Assembly: GCA_965370715.1 (NCBI GenBank)
Contig: CBDUVQ010000034.1
Span: 1 to 10,381 of the forward strand
Direction: 5' to 3'
Length of the DNA stretch: 10,381 bases
Origin: JAFCBV01 sp965370715
GTDB taxonomy: Archaea > EX4484-52 > B79-G9
A program made the position numbers and the translations under genes. The notes beneath the pieces were generated by a model, which was given only the letters and a program-made list of their open reading frames with translations, was not told the DNA's origin and ran no database searches. Position 1 is the first letter of the stretch; the number at the start of each line of letters is the position of its first letter. Below, piece by piece: positions 1-7,699 of this stretch.

Positions 1-193
1 AAGAAAAAATTATTTTTTTTGCATTGCTTTTTCCAATTATTTTTTCGAGCTTTTTTTCAGAAAGCCTGTGTACGGTATCTATGTTTGCATTGAATGCGAC
101 AAATATGCGCTCTTTTTCAGGCCTCCATTTTCGCGCAACCATTTCCTGAACCACGCGGTAGTTTGCGCGCCAGCGGGCTTCAAGGTTTTTCAT
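1..193 (-). CDS. ADP-dependent glucokinase/phosphofructokinase-family protein, N-terminal part (runs off the window)
   Basis: I translated the minus strand from an ATG at 193-191; the frame stays open for 64 residues to the window edge. Residues 31-39 read FVAFNANID, followed by TVHRLSEKKLEKII. This matches the start of the ribokinase-like domain of archaeal ADP-dependent sugar kinases, which have a Y/F-N-x-N-I-D-A motif followed by a charged helix (for example the ADP-glucokinase of Thermococcus litoralis). Those enzymes phosphorylate glucose or fructose-6-phosphate with ADP in the modified archaeal glycolysis. The first ~28 residues are basic and aromatic, as in that family's N-terminal helix. 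The ATG lies inside the 3' end of the Nudix gene, a 14-base overlap in another frame, so the two are probably co-translated. The catalytic GxGD motif would lie outside the window, so activity and sugar choice cannot be judged. Another ribokinase-like kinase remains possible. Confidence 0.68.
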   Translation of the reverse strand, partial: MKNLEARWRANYRVVQEMVARKWRPEKERIFVAFNANIDTVHRLSEKKLEKIIGKSNAKKIIFS

Positions 194-632
194 GATTCTG
201 TCTCCGGATATACTCTTCAATAAAAATCCTCGTGCTTTTGTTGAGGTCAAGCTTTAGCGCATCCTTTGGCGTCACCCAGACATAGCTGTCTGCCTCGCGC
301 TCTTCAAGTATGACATCTTCGTTTTTCGTTTTTGCAATGAAGTCAAGAAATATGAAGTGCCTCTCTTCATGAAACTCTGAGTTTTTCATGTTAGTGCCTT
401 CCTGCACCATAAGAAACTCAATATCCTCAATGTCGAGATTCGTCTCTTCCTTGAGCTCTCTTTTGAGAGCCTCCTCCATGCTTTCCCATATCTCTATATG
501 CCCGCCGGGAACAACATATTTCCCGTTGAACTTCCAGGATGTTATCAGGATAACTTCGCCCTTTTTGTTGAAAACAAGCGCCCCGACAACCGGCTCAGGG
601 TATAATTTTTCAGAACTATTAAAAGAATCCAT
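180..632 (-). CDS. Nudix hydrolase
   Basis: A protein of about 150 residues, the usual size of a single-domain Nudix enzyme. These hydrolyse nucleoside diphosphates linked to another group, using divalent metal. The Nudix box spans residues 44-66 in the pattern G-x5-E-x7-R-E-L-x-E-E-x-N-L: G44, E50, R58, E59, E62 and E63 are all present, so catalytic metal binding should be intact. The only departure is N65 where the consensus has Gly. VVPGG just before the box is typical. The substrate cannot be told; the sequence looks like the broad MutT/ADP-ribose pyrophosphatase-type group. I chose the ATG at 632-630 because a TATA-like stretch lies about 25 bases upstream; a TTG two codons earlier (638-636) sits 5 bases after GGA and is the alternative. 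The gene overlaps the sugar-kinase-like gene downstream by 14 bases. Confidence 0.9.
   Translation of the reverse strand: MDSFNSSEKLYPEPVVGALVFNKKGEVILITSWKFNGKYVVPGGHIEIWESMEEALKRELKEETNLDIEDIEFLMVQEGTNMKNSEFHEERHFIFLDFIAKTKNEDVILEEREADSYVWVTPKDALKLDLNKSTRIFIEEYIRRQNHEKP
619..625 (+). promoter_or_regulatory. Possible TATA box for the TauE-type transporter gene
   Basis: TTAAAAG is centred about 28 bases before the ATG at 650, where an archaeal TATA box would sit for a leaderless mRNA. It lies inside the start of the opposing Nudix coding region. The match to the consensus is modest. Confidence 0.35.
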
Positions 633-649
633 AGTCAATATTGTCCTTC

Positions 650-1396
650 ATGGATATAATAAGTTTAGCAATAATTGTGGTTCTTGGATTTATTGGCGGC
701 ATGTACGCATCGCTTGTCGGAGGGTATGCCTTGCTTGTCATTCCTGCATTGATTTTCTTTGGCCTGCCTCCTCATGAAGCGATAGCGACAAACAAATTTG
801 CCGCTCTTGCTATTGCAATCGTTGGTTTGGCGGAATTCAGCAGGAAAAAGCTCGTTGATTATAAAGTCGGTGTCTTGATTGGAATTCCTGCTGCAATCGG
901 CTCTATTGTTGGAACCTATGTCTTGCTTGGAACGAGCGCGCTGATTGTCAACAAGATAATCGCTTTTGCTACCATAGCAATCTTACTTGTCATAATGGTG
1001 AAAAAGGATGTGGGGCTTGTTAAGAAAAACGTAAAACCAACGATTTTTACGTGGATTGCCGGGGCGCTTTTGATGTTTGCCACAGGCGTATACGGCGGTT
1101 TCTATGGCGGCGGGTTTGCAATACCGATTTCTTATTTGTTGATTCTCTTTTTCGGGCAGACATTCATTGAATGCGCAGGAACAAGAAAGATTGCAAGTAT
1201 TATGATCATCCTGCCTGCCTTGATTATCCTTGGCTTGAATGGCCTGATTGTATATTCTGTAGGCATACCGCTTCTTGTTTCATCTTCTGTCGGGGGATAT
1301 ATCAGCGCCCACTATTCGACAAAAATCGGCAATTTGTGGGTGAAGAGATTGTTTTTTGTAGTTGTGCTTGTGATGTGTTTGAAGCTGCTTTTTTGA
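650..1396 (+). CDS. TauE/SafE-family membrane transporter (sulfite/anion exporter type)
   Basis: A 248-residue, strongly hydrophobic protein with about seven or eight membrane segments, the size and layout of the TauE/SafE family (PF01925). Two related halves can be seen. The first has a Gly-rich opening segment (GFIGGMYASLVGGYALLVIP) and then HEAIATNKFAAL. The second has GVYGGFYGGGFAIP and then CAGTRKIAS, the usual G-T-x-K positions of the repeat. Family members export sulfite, sulfoacetate or other small sulfur or organic anions, but most are uncharacterised and the substrate here is unknown. I prefer the ATG at 650; an in-frame TTG at 641 is possible but has no ribosome binding site. The gene diverges from the Nudix gene with only 17 bases between the two ATGs, and precedes the purine operon, which has its own promoter. 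No functional link to either is evident. Confidence 0.85.
   Translation: MDIISLAIIVVLGFIGGMYASLVGGYALLVIPALIFFGLPPHEAIATNKFAALAIAIVGLAEFSRKKLVDYKVGVLIGIPAAIGSIVGTYVLLGTSALIVNKIIAFATIAILLVIMVKKDVGLVKKNVKPTIFTWIAGALLMFATGVYGGFYGGGFAIPISYLLILFFGQTFIECAGTRKIASIMIILPALIILGLNGLIVYSVGIPLLVSSSVGGYISAHYSTKIGNLWVKRLFFVVVLVMCLKLLF
653..661 (-). promoter_or_regulatory. Possible TATA box for the Nudix-kinase gene pair
   Basis: On the minus strand this reads TATTATATC and is centred about 25 bases before the Nudix ATG at 632, the right spacing for a leaderless archaeal transcript. It lies within the first codons of the divergent transporter gene, so the two promoters would be nested in each other's coding sequences. 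Confidence 0.4.
1389..1394 (+). terminator. Possible T-tract terminator at the end of the transporter gene
   Basis: A run of six T residues reaches into the TGA stop of the transporter gene, just upstream of the purine promoter. Archaeal RNA polymerase can stop at short U-tracts without a hairpin, but the signal is weak. Confidence 0.25.
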
Positions 1397-1404
1397 ATAA
1401 AATC

Positions 1405-1418
1405 ATAAAGGTTAAATA
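1405..1418 (+). promoter_or_regulatory. Purine operon promoter (BRE and TATA box)
   Basis: TTAAATA at 1412-1418 is preceded by an A/G-rich BRE-like stretch (ATAAAGG). The TATA centre lies 25 bases before the A of the purS ATG at 1440, and there is no Shine-Dalgarno sequence in between. This is the textbook spacing for an archaeal leaderless mRNA starting at or next to the ATG. The 43-base gap between the transporter gene and purS holds little else, and no clear operator is visible. Confidence 0.7.
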
Positions 1419-1439
1419 GCTTCATCCCGTAAATTTAGC

Positions 1440-1691
1440 ATGAACTACTTTCTCGAAATTAAAATCGGTCTCAAAGACGGTATAATTGACCCAGAGGGCG
1501 CGAGCACAAAGAAAGCGCTTGAGATGCTGGGCTTCTCCGGTGTGTCTGAAGTGCGCTCAATGAAAATATTTTCAATTTCTATTGATGCAGAAGAGGAAAC
1601 CTCTGCAAAAAAGATGGCAGATGAAATGTGCAGGAAACTTCTTGCGAATCCGGTCATAAATTCTTATGAGGTAAGTGTTAAATCCAAATGA
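1440..1691 (+). CDS. purS: Phosphoribosylformylglycinamidine synthase subunit PurS
   Basis: An 83-residue protein, the normal size of PurS. This small subunit binds between PurL and PurQ and is needed for ammonia transfer in the FGAR to FGAM step of purine synthesis. Family features visible are the opening beta strand (FLEIKIGLKDGIIDPEG), the segment ALEMLGFSGVSEVRSMKIF and the closing LLANPVINSYEV, which are the usual D-P-E-G, A-L-x-x-L-G-F, V-R and L-L-x-N-P-V-I-x-x-Y positions. It is the first gene of the operon. The ATG at 1440 sits 25 bases after the centre of a good TATA box and lacks a ribosome binding site, so it is probably translated from a leaderless mRNA. The gap to purL is 9 bases. 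Confidence 0.95.
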   Translation: MNYFLEIKIGLKDGIIDPEGASTKKALEMLGFSGVSEVRSMKIFSISIDAEEETSAKKMADEMCRKLLANPVINSYEVSVKSK

Positions 1692-1700
1692 GGGACAAAA

Positions 1701-4043
1701 ATGGGAGAACGTTTCATAACACAAAATGTTTCGTTTCCCCTTACCCATGTCAATCTGATTGATTCTTCAGAAACTGACTTGGCTGCAATATCTTCAGAGG
1801 CAGGGGTTGGGTTGTCGCTTTCTGAGATGAAAACATTGCAGGAATACTTCAAAAAAATAGGGCGCAACCCAACAGACATCGAATTTCAGGCAATAGGGCA
1901 AGAATGGAGCGAACACTGCTCCTACAAGTCCTCAAAAAAGATTCTTAAAAAGTTTGTTTTCGGAATTGATGCCCCGCAGAACATATCTGTAATAAAGGAA
2001 GATGCAGGGGTTCTTGAGTTCGACAAAGACCATGCTTATGTCTTTGCAATGGAGTCCCACAACCACCCTTCTGCGGTCGAGCCATATGGCGGCGCAGCAA
2101 CCGGTGTCGGCGGCATAATTCGTGACGTGGTCTGCATGGGCGCGCAGCCAATAGCCCTTCTTGACCCTCTTTTCTTTGCCCCGCTTGATTATTCCAAACC
2201 CATTCCTTCAGGGACAAAACACCCAAGATTTCTTTTCAACGGCGTTGTTGCAGGCATACGTGACTACGGCAACCGCATAGGGGTTCCGACAGTTTCCGGG
2301 ATGGTGTATTTTGATGACTCTTATCTCACCAACTGCCTTGTGAATGTCGGATGCATTGGTTTCATGAAAAAGTCAGAGCTTGTGCACAGCAGGGCAGGCG
2401 CTGTAGGCGATGTATTCATTCTTATTGGCGGCGCAACAGGCAGGGACGGCATACACGGCGTTACTTTTGCGTCCGCAGACCTTAATGAGGATTCTGAGAC
2501 AAGTTCAAGAAGCGCGGTTCAGGTCGGACAGCCAATCCTGAAAGAGCCAGTCATTCATATTTGCCTTGAGGCTCAAAAGCGAAAGATAATCACTGGCATG
2601 AAAGACCTCGGCGGTGGCGGGCTTTCGTGCGTTGTTAGCGAAATGGCTGAAGCTGCCGGGCTTGGGGCAGAAGTAGAGCTTGACAAAGTGCATTTGCGCG
2701 AGGAGGGCATGGCTCCATGGGAAATTTGGGTCTCTGAGTCTCAGGAAAGAATGATGGTTACAGCAAAGCCCGAAAACGCGCAGGAAATACTTGATTTATG
2801 CAAAATGTGGGATATTCCCGCAAACGTAATAGGCACCGCAATTTCTGACAAAAAACTGATTATTCACTACAAGAACGAAAAGATATTCGAGCTTGGCACA
2901 GAATTCCTTGTGCAGGCGCCATTATACGAGCGCCCGATAAAGCTTCCGGAGCCTGTTGAGGATGAGCCTGAGGTTTCTGAGCCAAAAGACTATAATGAGG
3001 TTCTGCAAAAAATGGTTGCAAGGCAGAACATAGCCTCGCGCGAGGGCATTATAAGAGGGTATGACCACGAGGTTCGGGCAGGAACTGTATTAAAGCCGCT
3101 TCAGGGACAAATAAACGCTGAGACTCACGGGGACGCCGCTGTCATAAAGCCGCTTCATGATTCTTTCAGAGGGCTTGCGGTCACATCAGACGTAAACCCG
3201 CGCATGTGCATGCAGCACCCGTACAAAGGCGCAGCATCCGCACTGGATGAAGTGTGCAGGAACCTTGCAAGTGTCGGAGCGCGACCTCATTCATTCTCAG
3301 ACTGCCTGAACTTCGGCAACCCCGAGAAACCGGAGAACCTTGGCGTGTTTCATGAGTGCGCACGCGGTCTTGGCTACGTGGCAAAGGCTCTTGGCGTGCC
3401 TTTCGCATCAGGGAATGTTTCACTATATAATGAGGGGATGAATTCAGCGATTGCCCCGACACCTGCAATAGTTGCTGTCGGCATTGTTAATGATATCAGA
3501 AAAACAACGACAAGCTACTTGAAGAAGGAAGGAAACCTTCTATACGTCATTGGCGAGACTAAAAAAGAGCTTGGCGCATCAGAATATTACGCAATGATTG
3601 GCGCAGAAGGCGGAGCAGTCCCGGATGTTGATGCAGAAGTTCTGAAAAAAAGTGTTGAATCTGTCGTGACGTCTATAGAGAACGGGCTTGTAGAATCATG
3701 CCATGATGTTTCTGACGGAGGGCTCGCGGTGTGTATTGCTGAAATGTGCTTTGGCGCAGACAATCTTGGCGCAGACATTGATGTTTCAAAACTAGCAGGC
3801 ATTCGCCCTGACTTTAAGCTGTTTTCAGAATCAAACACAAGATGGATTGCTGAGGTTTCGCCTGAGAACAAGGAATCATTTGAAAATATTTTCAGGGACA
3901 ATAAAATCCCTGTTCACGAGATTGGAAAAGTCATAGGGAACAATGCGCTCCAAATATCTGACAGCGGGCGGATGGTTGTTGATGCAAAAGTTTCTTTGCT
4001 TCGTGAAGCATGGGTAAAGGGATTAAAGAAATTTTCGGGATAG
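1701..4043 (+). CDS. purL: Phosphoribosylformylglycinamidine synthase subunit PurL
   Basis: The synthetase subunit that uses ATP and ammonia to turn FGAR into FGAM. At 780 residues it is the short, multi-subunit form (usually about 700-760), not the ~1300-residue fused enzyme, which fits the separate purS and purQ on either side. Visible motifs are WSEHCSYKSS at 69-78 with catalytic His72, ESHNHPS at 118-124 with the following Gly-rich EPYGGAATGVGG, GATGRDGIHG at 244-253, DLGGGGLS at 302-309 and SESQERM at 345-351. The second half repeats the fold of the first (SDVNPR, then FGNPEKPE and SGNVSLYNE, then HDVSDGGLAVC), as expected for this internally duplicated PurM-like protein. A weak GAGGGA precedes the ATG. 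It follows purS by 9 bases and precedes purQ by 3 bases, so expression is surely coupled. Confidence 0.97.
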   Translation: MGERFITQNVSFPLTHVNLIDSSETDLAAISSEAGVGLSLSEMKTLQEYFKKIGRNPTDIEFQAIGQEWSEHCSYKSSKKILKKFVFGIDAPQNISVIKEDAGVLEFDKDHAYVFAMESHNHPSAVEPYGGAATGVGGIIRDVVCMGAQPIALLDPLFFAPLDYSKPIPSGTKHPRFLFNGVVAGIRDYGNRIGVPTVSGMVYFDDSYLTNCLVNVGCIGFMKKSELVHSRAGAVGDVFILIGGATGRDGIHGVTFASADLNEDSETSSRSAVQVGQPILKEPVIHICLEAQKRKIITGMKDLGGGGLSCVVSEMAEAAGLGAEVELDKVHLREEGMAPWEIWVSESQERMMVTAKPENAQEILDLCKMWDIPANVIGTAISDKKLIIHYKNEKIFELGTEFLVQAPLYERPIKLPEPVEDEPEVSEPKDYNEVLQKMVARQNIASREGIIRGYDHEVRAGTVLKPLQGQINAETHGDAAVIKPLHDSFRGLAVTSDVNPRMCMQHPYKGAASALDEVCRNLASVGARPHSFSDCLNFGNPEKPENLGVFHECARGLGYVAKALGVPFASGNVSLYNEGMNSAIAPTPAIVAVGIVNDIRKTTTSYLKKEGNLLYVIGETKKELGASEYYAMIGAEGGAVPDVDAEVLKKSVESVVTSIENGLVESCHDVSDGGLAVCIAEMCFGADNLGADIDVSKLAGIRPDFKLFSESNTRWIAEVSPENKESFENIFRDNKIPVHEIGKVIGNNALQISDSGRMVVDAKVSLLREAWVKGLKKFSG

Positions 4044-4046
4044 CTT

Positions 4047-4880
4047 ATGAAAACACAAGACATACGCGTTGCAATACTTCGGATTGAAGGAACAAACTGC
4101 GAGGACGAGACAGCGCGAGCATTATCGCGCCTTGGTGCAAAGCCGGAGATTATTCATTTGAAGCAGCTTCTTGGTATTGATGTTTCTGAAAAAGATAAAA
4201 GAAAGATTTCTGATTATCAGTGCCTTATGATTCCGGGCGGTTTTTCTGCAGGGGACTATGTGCGCTCAGGGGCGATATTTTCAGCAAGAATAAAAGGCGC
4301 GCTTAGAAAAGAACTTGAAGAGTTTGTTGAAAAAGGCTATCCTGTAGGCGGAATATGCAACGGGTTTCAGATTCTTGTTGAACTCGGCCTTCTGCCCGCA
4401 CTTGACGAGACAATGCCCGAGTCCCCGACTGCATCGCTTAGACAGAACGAGTCCGCAAAATTCGAGTGCAGGCATGTTTACCTCAAGCGCGAAAATACCA
4501 AATGCGCATGGACAAAAAATATACCTGAAGGAAAAATACTTGAGATGCCTGTTGCGCACGGGGAAGGAAATTTCACTCTTCCAGCTGGCTTAAAAGAGGA
4601 ACAGCTAAAAAAGCTTGAAGAAAACAGACAGATTGTTTTTAGGTACTCTGACGCATCAGGGGATACGGGCGCAGGATATCCCTGGAACCCGAACGGCTCG
4701 CTCTCAAACATAGCAGGAATATGCAACCCAAAGGGCAATGTTTTTGGCATGATGCCGCATCCGGAACGCGTATTTGACATATGGACGCATTCAGTTCATG
4801 AAAAAGAAAAGGCAGGAAATGCAGGAGACGGCAGAGCTGTTTTTGAGTCTGTTTTAGAATATATCGGGGAGATGTTTTGA
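4047..4880 (+). CDS. purQ: Phosphoribosylformylglycinamidine synthase subunit PurQ (glutaminase)
   Basis: A class I glutamine amidotransferase of 277 residues that releases ammonia from glutamine for PurL. The nucleophile is Cys104 in GGICNGFQIL, and the partner His238 and Glu240 lie in MMPHPER. The oxyanion-strand motif MIPGGFSAGDYVRSGA at 61-76 is typical of PurQ and separates it from other amidotransferases. It is longer than the ~225-residue Bacillus type and matches the long PurQ form found in many archaea and some bacteria; the extra length lies mainly between the Cys and the His-Glu. GGGA lies a few bases before the ATG. Its TGA stop shares one base with the purF ATG (TGATG), which implies translational coupling. 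Confidence 0.96.
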   Translation: MKTQDIRVAILRIEGTNCEDETARALSRLGAKPEIIHLKQLLGIDVSEKDKRKISDYQCLMIPGGFSAGDYVRSGAIFSARIKGALRKELEEFVEKGYPVGGICNGFQILVELGLLPALDETMPESPTASLRQNESAKFECRHVYLKRENTKCAWTKNIPEGKILEMPVAHGEGNFTLPAGLKEEQLKKLEENRQIVFRYSDASGDTGAGYPWNPNGSLSNIAGICNPKGNVFGMMPHPERVFDIWTHSVHEKEKAGNAGDGRAVFESVLEYIGEMF

Positions 4881-6337
4881 TGTGTGGAATAATAGGTATT
4901 TTGAATTCTGAAAATGTTTCGCAGAGCATATATGGCGGGCTTCTATCATTGCAACACAGGGGGCAGGACTCGGCAGGCATTGTGACCCACAATGGCGAGA
5001 AAGTATTTGTAAAAAAGAACACAGGCCTTGTTACGCAGGCAATAAGCGCAGCTGACCTCGAAATGCTTTCAGGGGATATGGGCATAGGTCATGTGCGCTA
5101 TACAACTGCCGGCGCGTCAGACCTGCAGAACGCCCAGCCTTTTCTGATAACATACCCTTTCGGGGTTGCAATGGCAAGCAATGGCAATACAATAAACTAT
5201 CCTGAACTGAAAAAATACCTGAAAGAGAAAGGCCATGTCGAGCTTACATCAAAGTGCGATCTTGAGGCAATACTCGGGCTTTTCATACATGAATTGACAG
5301 AAGAGATGGGATCCAAACAGGATGTCAAGGCAGAGCACATTTTCAAGGTTGCGAAAAAACTTATGGCTCTTGTAAAAGGCAGCTATTCTTTGGTCGGCCT
5401 TGTCGGAAAACACGGGCTTATAGCGATGCGCGACCCCCGCGGGATAAAGCCGCTCTCTTTTGGAAAGAAAAACACCAAGAATGGGACAAGCTATATTTTT
5501 GCTTCTGAGACTGTCGCTCTGGACACACTTGGATATGACTTTATTCGCGATGTCGAGCCCGGCGAAGTTATTTATATTGAAAGAAATACAAAGGCACTTC
5601 ATTCCAAAACGATTGTTCATGCAAAGCACGCCCATTGCATGTTTGAATGGATATACTTTGCGCGCCCGGACTCTACGATAAACGAGAGAGGCGTTTGCGA
5701 GGCAAGGCTTAACCTCGGGCGCGAGCTTGCAAAGCTTTGGGACAAAAAGAATATTGATTCCGTCATACCGACCCCTGACACTTCAAGGACTGCCGCACTT
5801 ACATTCTCAGAGGCCACCGGAATAAAATATCGCGAAGGCCTGATAAAGAACCGGTATGTTGCGCGAACATTTATTATGCCAAAGCAGTCCCTGAGGGCGG
5901 ACGCAGTAAAAAACAAGCTGAACGCCATACGCTCTGAAGTCAATGAGAAGCGGCTGGCGCTCGTTGATGACAGTATAGTGCGCGGCACAACATCAAAAAA
6001 GATTATTAGCCTTCTTCGAAAAGCCGGAGCAGAAGAAGTGCATATGCTCTCAAGCTGCCCGCCTATAACAAGCCCGTGCATTTATGGCATAGACATGCCT
6101 ACAAAAGAGGAGCTTATTGCCGGATGCAAAACTGTGGAGGAAGTGCGCAAAGAACTTAATGCAGACACATTGACATACCAGACAAAAGAGGGCATAAAAA
6201 AAGCTATTGGATGCAGCGACCTCTGCATGGCGTGCCTTGACGGGAACTATCCTGTCGAAGGCTCGGAAGAAGTGATTGAGAAAATGGGCGGGGTAAGGAA
6301 AAAGGAACGGGGAGAAACAACGGATAGCAAACATTAG
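4880..6337 (+). CDS. purF: Amidophosphoribosyltransferase PurF, iron-sulfur type
   Basis: The first committed enzyme of purine synthesis: PRPP and glutamine give phosphoribosylamine. The ATG at 4880 gives a 485-residue protein beginning MCGIIGIL, so Cys2 becomes the N-terminal nucleophile simply by loss of Met, with no propeptide. A TTG one codon earlier is in frame but would place an extra residue before it. Glutaminase motifs follow: LQHRGQDSAG, GHVRYTTAGAS and NGN near 101-103. The PRPP loop is LALVDDSIVRGTTS near 359-372. Cys253, Cys400, Cys449 and Cys452 line up with the four [4Fe-4S] ligands of the Bacillus subtilis enzyme (C-x-FE-x-IYFARPDS, PC-x-YGID, C-x2-C). Such enzymes can be oxygen-sensitive. 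The next gene, purD, starts 29 bases later with its own ribosome binding site. Confidence 0.97.
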   Translation: MCGIIGILNSENVSQSIYGGLLSLQHRGQDSAGIVTHNGEKVFVKKNTGLVTQAISAADLEMLSGDMGIGHVRYTTAGASDLQNAQPFLITYPFGVAMASNGNTINYPELKKYLKEKGHVELTSKCDLEAILGLFIHELTEEMGSKQDVKAEHIFKVAKKLMALVKGSYSLVGLVGKHGLIAMRDPRGIKPLSFGKKNTKNGTSYIFASETVALDTLGYDFIRDVEPGEVIYIERNTKALHSKTIVHAKHAHCMFEWIYFARPDSTINERGVCEARLNLGRELAKLWDKKNIDSVIPTPDTSRTAALTFSEATGIKYREGLIKNRYVARTFIMPKQSLRADAVKNKLNAIRSEVNEKRLALVDDSIVRGTTSKKIISLLRKAGAEEVHMLSSCPPITSPCIYGIDMPTKEELIAGCKTVEEVRKELNADTLTYQTKEGIKKAIGCSDLCMACLDGNYPVEGSEEVIEKMGGVRKKERGETTDSKH

Positions 6338-6357
6338 ACAGTATTCAGCATAATGCG

Positions 6358-6362
6358 GGTGA
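6358..6362 (+). promoter_or_regulatory. Ribosome binding site of purD
   Basis: GGTGA lies 4 bases before the ATG at 6367 and matches the complement of the 16S rRNA 3' end. It decides for this ATG over the TTG one codon upstream. Unlike the other operon junctions, this one has a 29-base gap. Confidence 0.55.
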
Positions 6363-6366
6363 TTTG

Positions 6367-7683
6367 ATGAGTGGTTCAAAAATTCTTCTGGTTGGAAGCG
6401 GGGCAAGAGAGCACATAATCACAGAAAAGCTTTTTGAGAGCAAACCGATGCCGCATATTTTTTCATTTATGAGCGCAAAAAACCCGGGAGTCATGTTTTG
6501 CTCTGACAAAGACGTAGTCGGGAAAATGAATGATGTTGATTCAATAGTACGTTTTGCAAAAGAGAACAAGGTCGCTTTTGTGGTGCTCGGCCCTGAGCTT
6601 CCAATTGAAGCAGGGGTTGCGGACGCACTTCGTTACGCAGGAATCCGTTGCGTCGGACCAAGAAAAATTGCAGGCCAGCTTGAGACCAGCAAGTCATTCA
6701 CGCGTGACCTTGTCTCAAAATACAAAATTCCCGGGAATCCAAAATACAAGATATTTGAAAATATGGACGGCATAAGCGCGTTCATGGACGAACTTGAAGG
6801 CACAGGCTTTGTAGTCAAGCCTGACGGGCTTACAGGCGGCAAGGGTGTAAAGGTTCTCGGCGAGCACCTGAAGGACAAGGAAGACTCGCTTGAATACTGC
6901 AAAGAGATAATCAATCACGGCGGCAGGGTTATTATAGATGAAAAGCTTGTCGGCGAGGAGTTCAGCCTAATGTCATTTGTTGACGGAAAAACTGTTGTTG
7001 ATATGCCTGCTGTGCAGGACCACAAGCGCGCATTCAACGGCGACACAGGCCCGAACACAGGCGGCATGGGCAGCTACAGCGGGCCAAAAGGGCTTTTGCC
7101 ATTCCTCAATGAGAAGCACATAGAGGATGCGCACAATATAACCGTTAAGGTTATGGATGCAATCAAAAAAGAGACAGGCATAGACTACAAAGGCATAATG
7201 TACGGCGGCTTCATAGCGACAAAGAACGGGGTGCGGCTCATAGAGTATAATGCGCGCCTTGGCGACCCTGAGGCAATGAATGTTCTCACACTTCTTAAAA
7301 CAGATTTTGTAAAAGTCTGCACTGCAATAGTTGAAGGAACACTTGGCCAGCTAAAGGTTGAGTTCTCGGATGACGCAACAGTATGCAAATATGTTGTGCC
7401 AAATGGATATCCAGACAATCCTGAGAAAGATGAAAAGATAGAAATCCCAAAACCTGAAAACGGCGCGAAAGTTTACTATGCAGCAATTGACAAGCGCGAG
7501 GGCGCGCTCTATATGACCGGCTCGCGCGCTGTCGCCTTTGTCGGGCGCGGGGCGTCAATAAGTGATGCTGAAAAGATTGCAGAAGAAGCATGCAATACTG
7601 TAACAGGCACTGTCCGGCACAGGACGGACATTGGGACGGATGCGCTTGTGCAGAAACGGGTTGACCACATGGATGCGTTGTAA
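6367..7683 (+). CDS. purD: Phosphoribosylamine-glycine ligase (GAR synthetase) PurD
   Basis: An ATP-grasp ligase of 438 residues, close to the 429 of E. coli PurD, that joins glycine to phosphoribosylamine, the unstable product of PurF encoded just before it. Family landmarks are the N-terminal ILLVGSGAREH at 6-16, FVVLGPELPIEAG at 71-83, the ATP-grasp strand VVKPDGLTGGKGV at 149-161, QDHKRAFNGDTGPNTGG at 217-233, the metal-binding NARLGDPE at 295-302, and RHRTDIGT near the C-terminus, a conserved PurD ending. Nothing appears to be missing. It is the last gene of the operon; the stop is followed after 7 bases by the stop of a converging small gene. PurF and PurD side by side is sensible because phosphoribosylamine decays within seconds. 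Confidence 0.97.
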   Translation: MSGSKILLVGSGAREHIITEKLFESKPMPHIFSFMSAKNPGVMFCSDKDVVGKMNDVDSIVRFAKENKVAFVVLGPELPIEAGVADALRYAGIRCVGPRKIAGQLETSKSFTRDLVSKYKIPGNPKYKIFENMDGISAFMDELEGTGFVVKPDGLTGGKGVKVLGEHLKDKEDSLEYCKEIINHGGRVIIDEKLVGEEFSLMSFVDGKTVVDMPAVQDHKRAFNGDTGPNTGGMGSYSGPKGLLPFLNEKHIEDAHNITVKVMDAIKKETGIDYKGIMYGGFIATKNGVRLIEYNARLGDPEAMNVLTLLKTDFVKVCTAIVEGTLGQLKVEFSDDATVCKYVVPNGYPDNPEKDEKIEIPKPENGAKVYYAAIDKREGALYMTGSRAVAFVGRGASISDAEKIAEEACNTVTGTVRHRTDIGTDALVQKRVDHMDAL

Positions 7684-7686
7684 GAC

Positions 7687-7699
7687 CGTTTTATTTCTT
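7687..7699 (+). terminator. Possible T-rich terminator after purD
   Basis: GTTTTATTTCTTC starts 4 bases after the purD stop and runs into the end of the converging small gene. It is a plausible archaeal U-rich stop signal without a hairpin. The evidence is weak. Confidence 0.3.

Noticed and set aside
1..20. The A- and T-rich run at the left edge as a terminator or promoter.
   Set aside because: It is within an open coding frame and encodes a lysine/isoleucine-rich segment consistent with the kinase-like protein.
388..777. A plus-strand open frame spanning the Nudix gene and the start of the transporter gene.
   Set aside because: It covers two convincing genes in other frames and its translation has no recognisable features.
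5617..6081. A 154-codon open frame on the minus strand inside purF, and similar antisense frames inside purL, purQ and purD.
   Set aside because: The opposite-strand genes are unambiguous enzymes with full motifs; these frames arise from codon bias and have no promoter or family signal.
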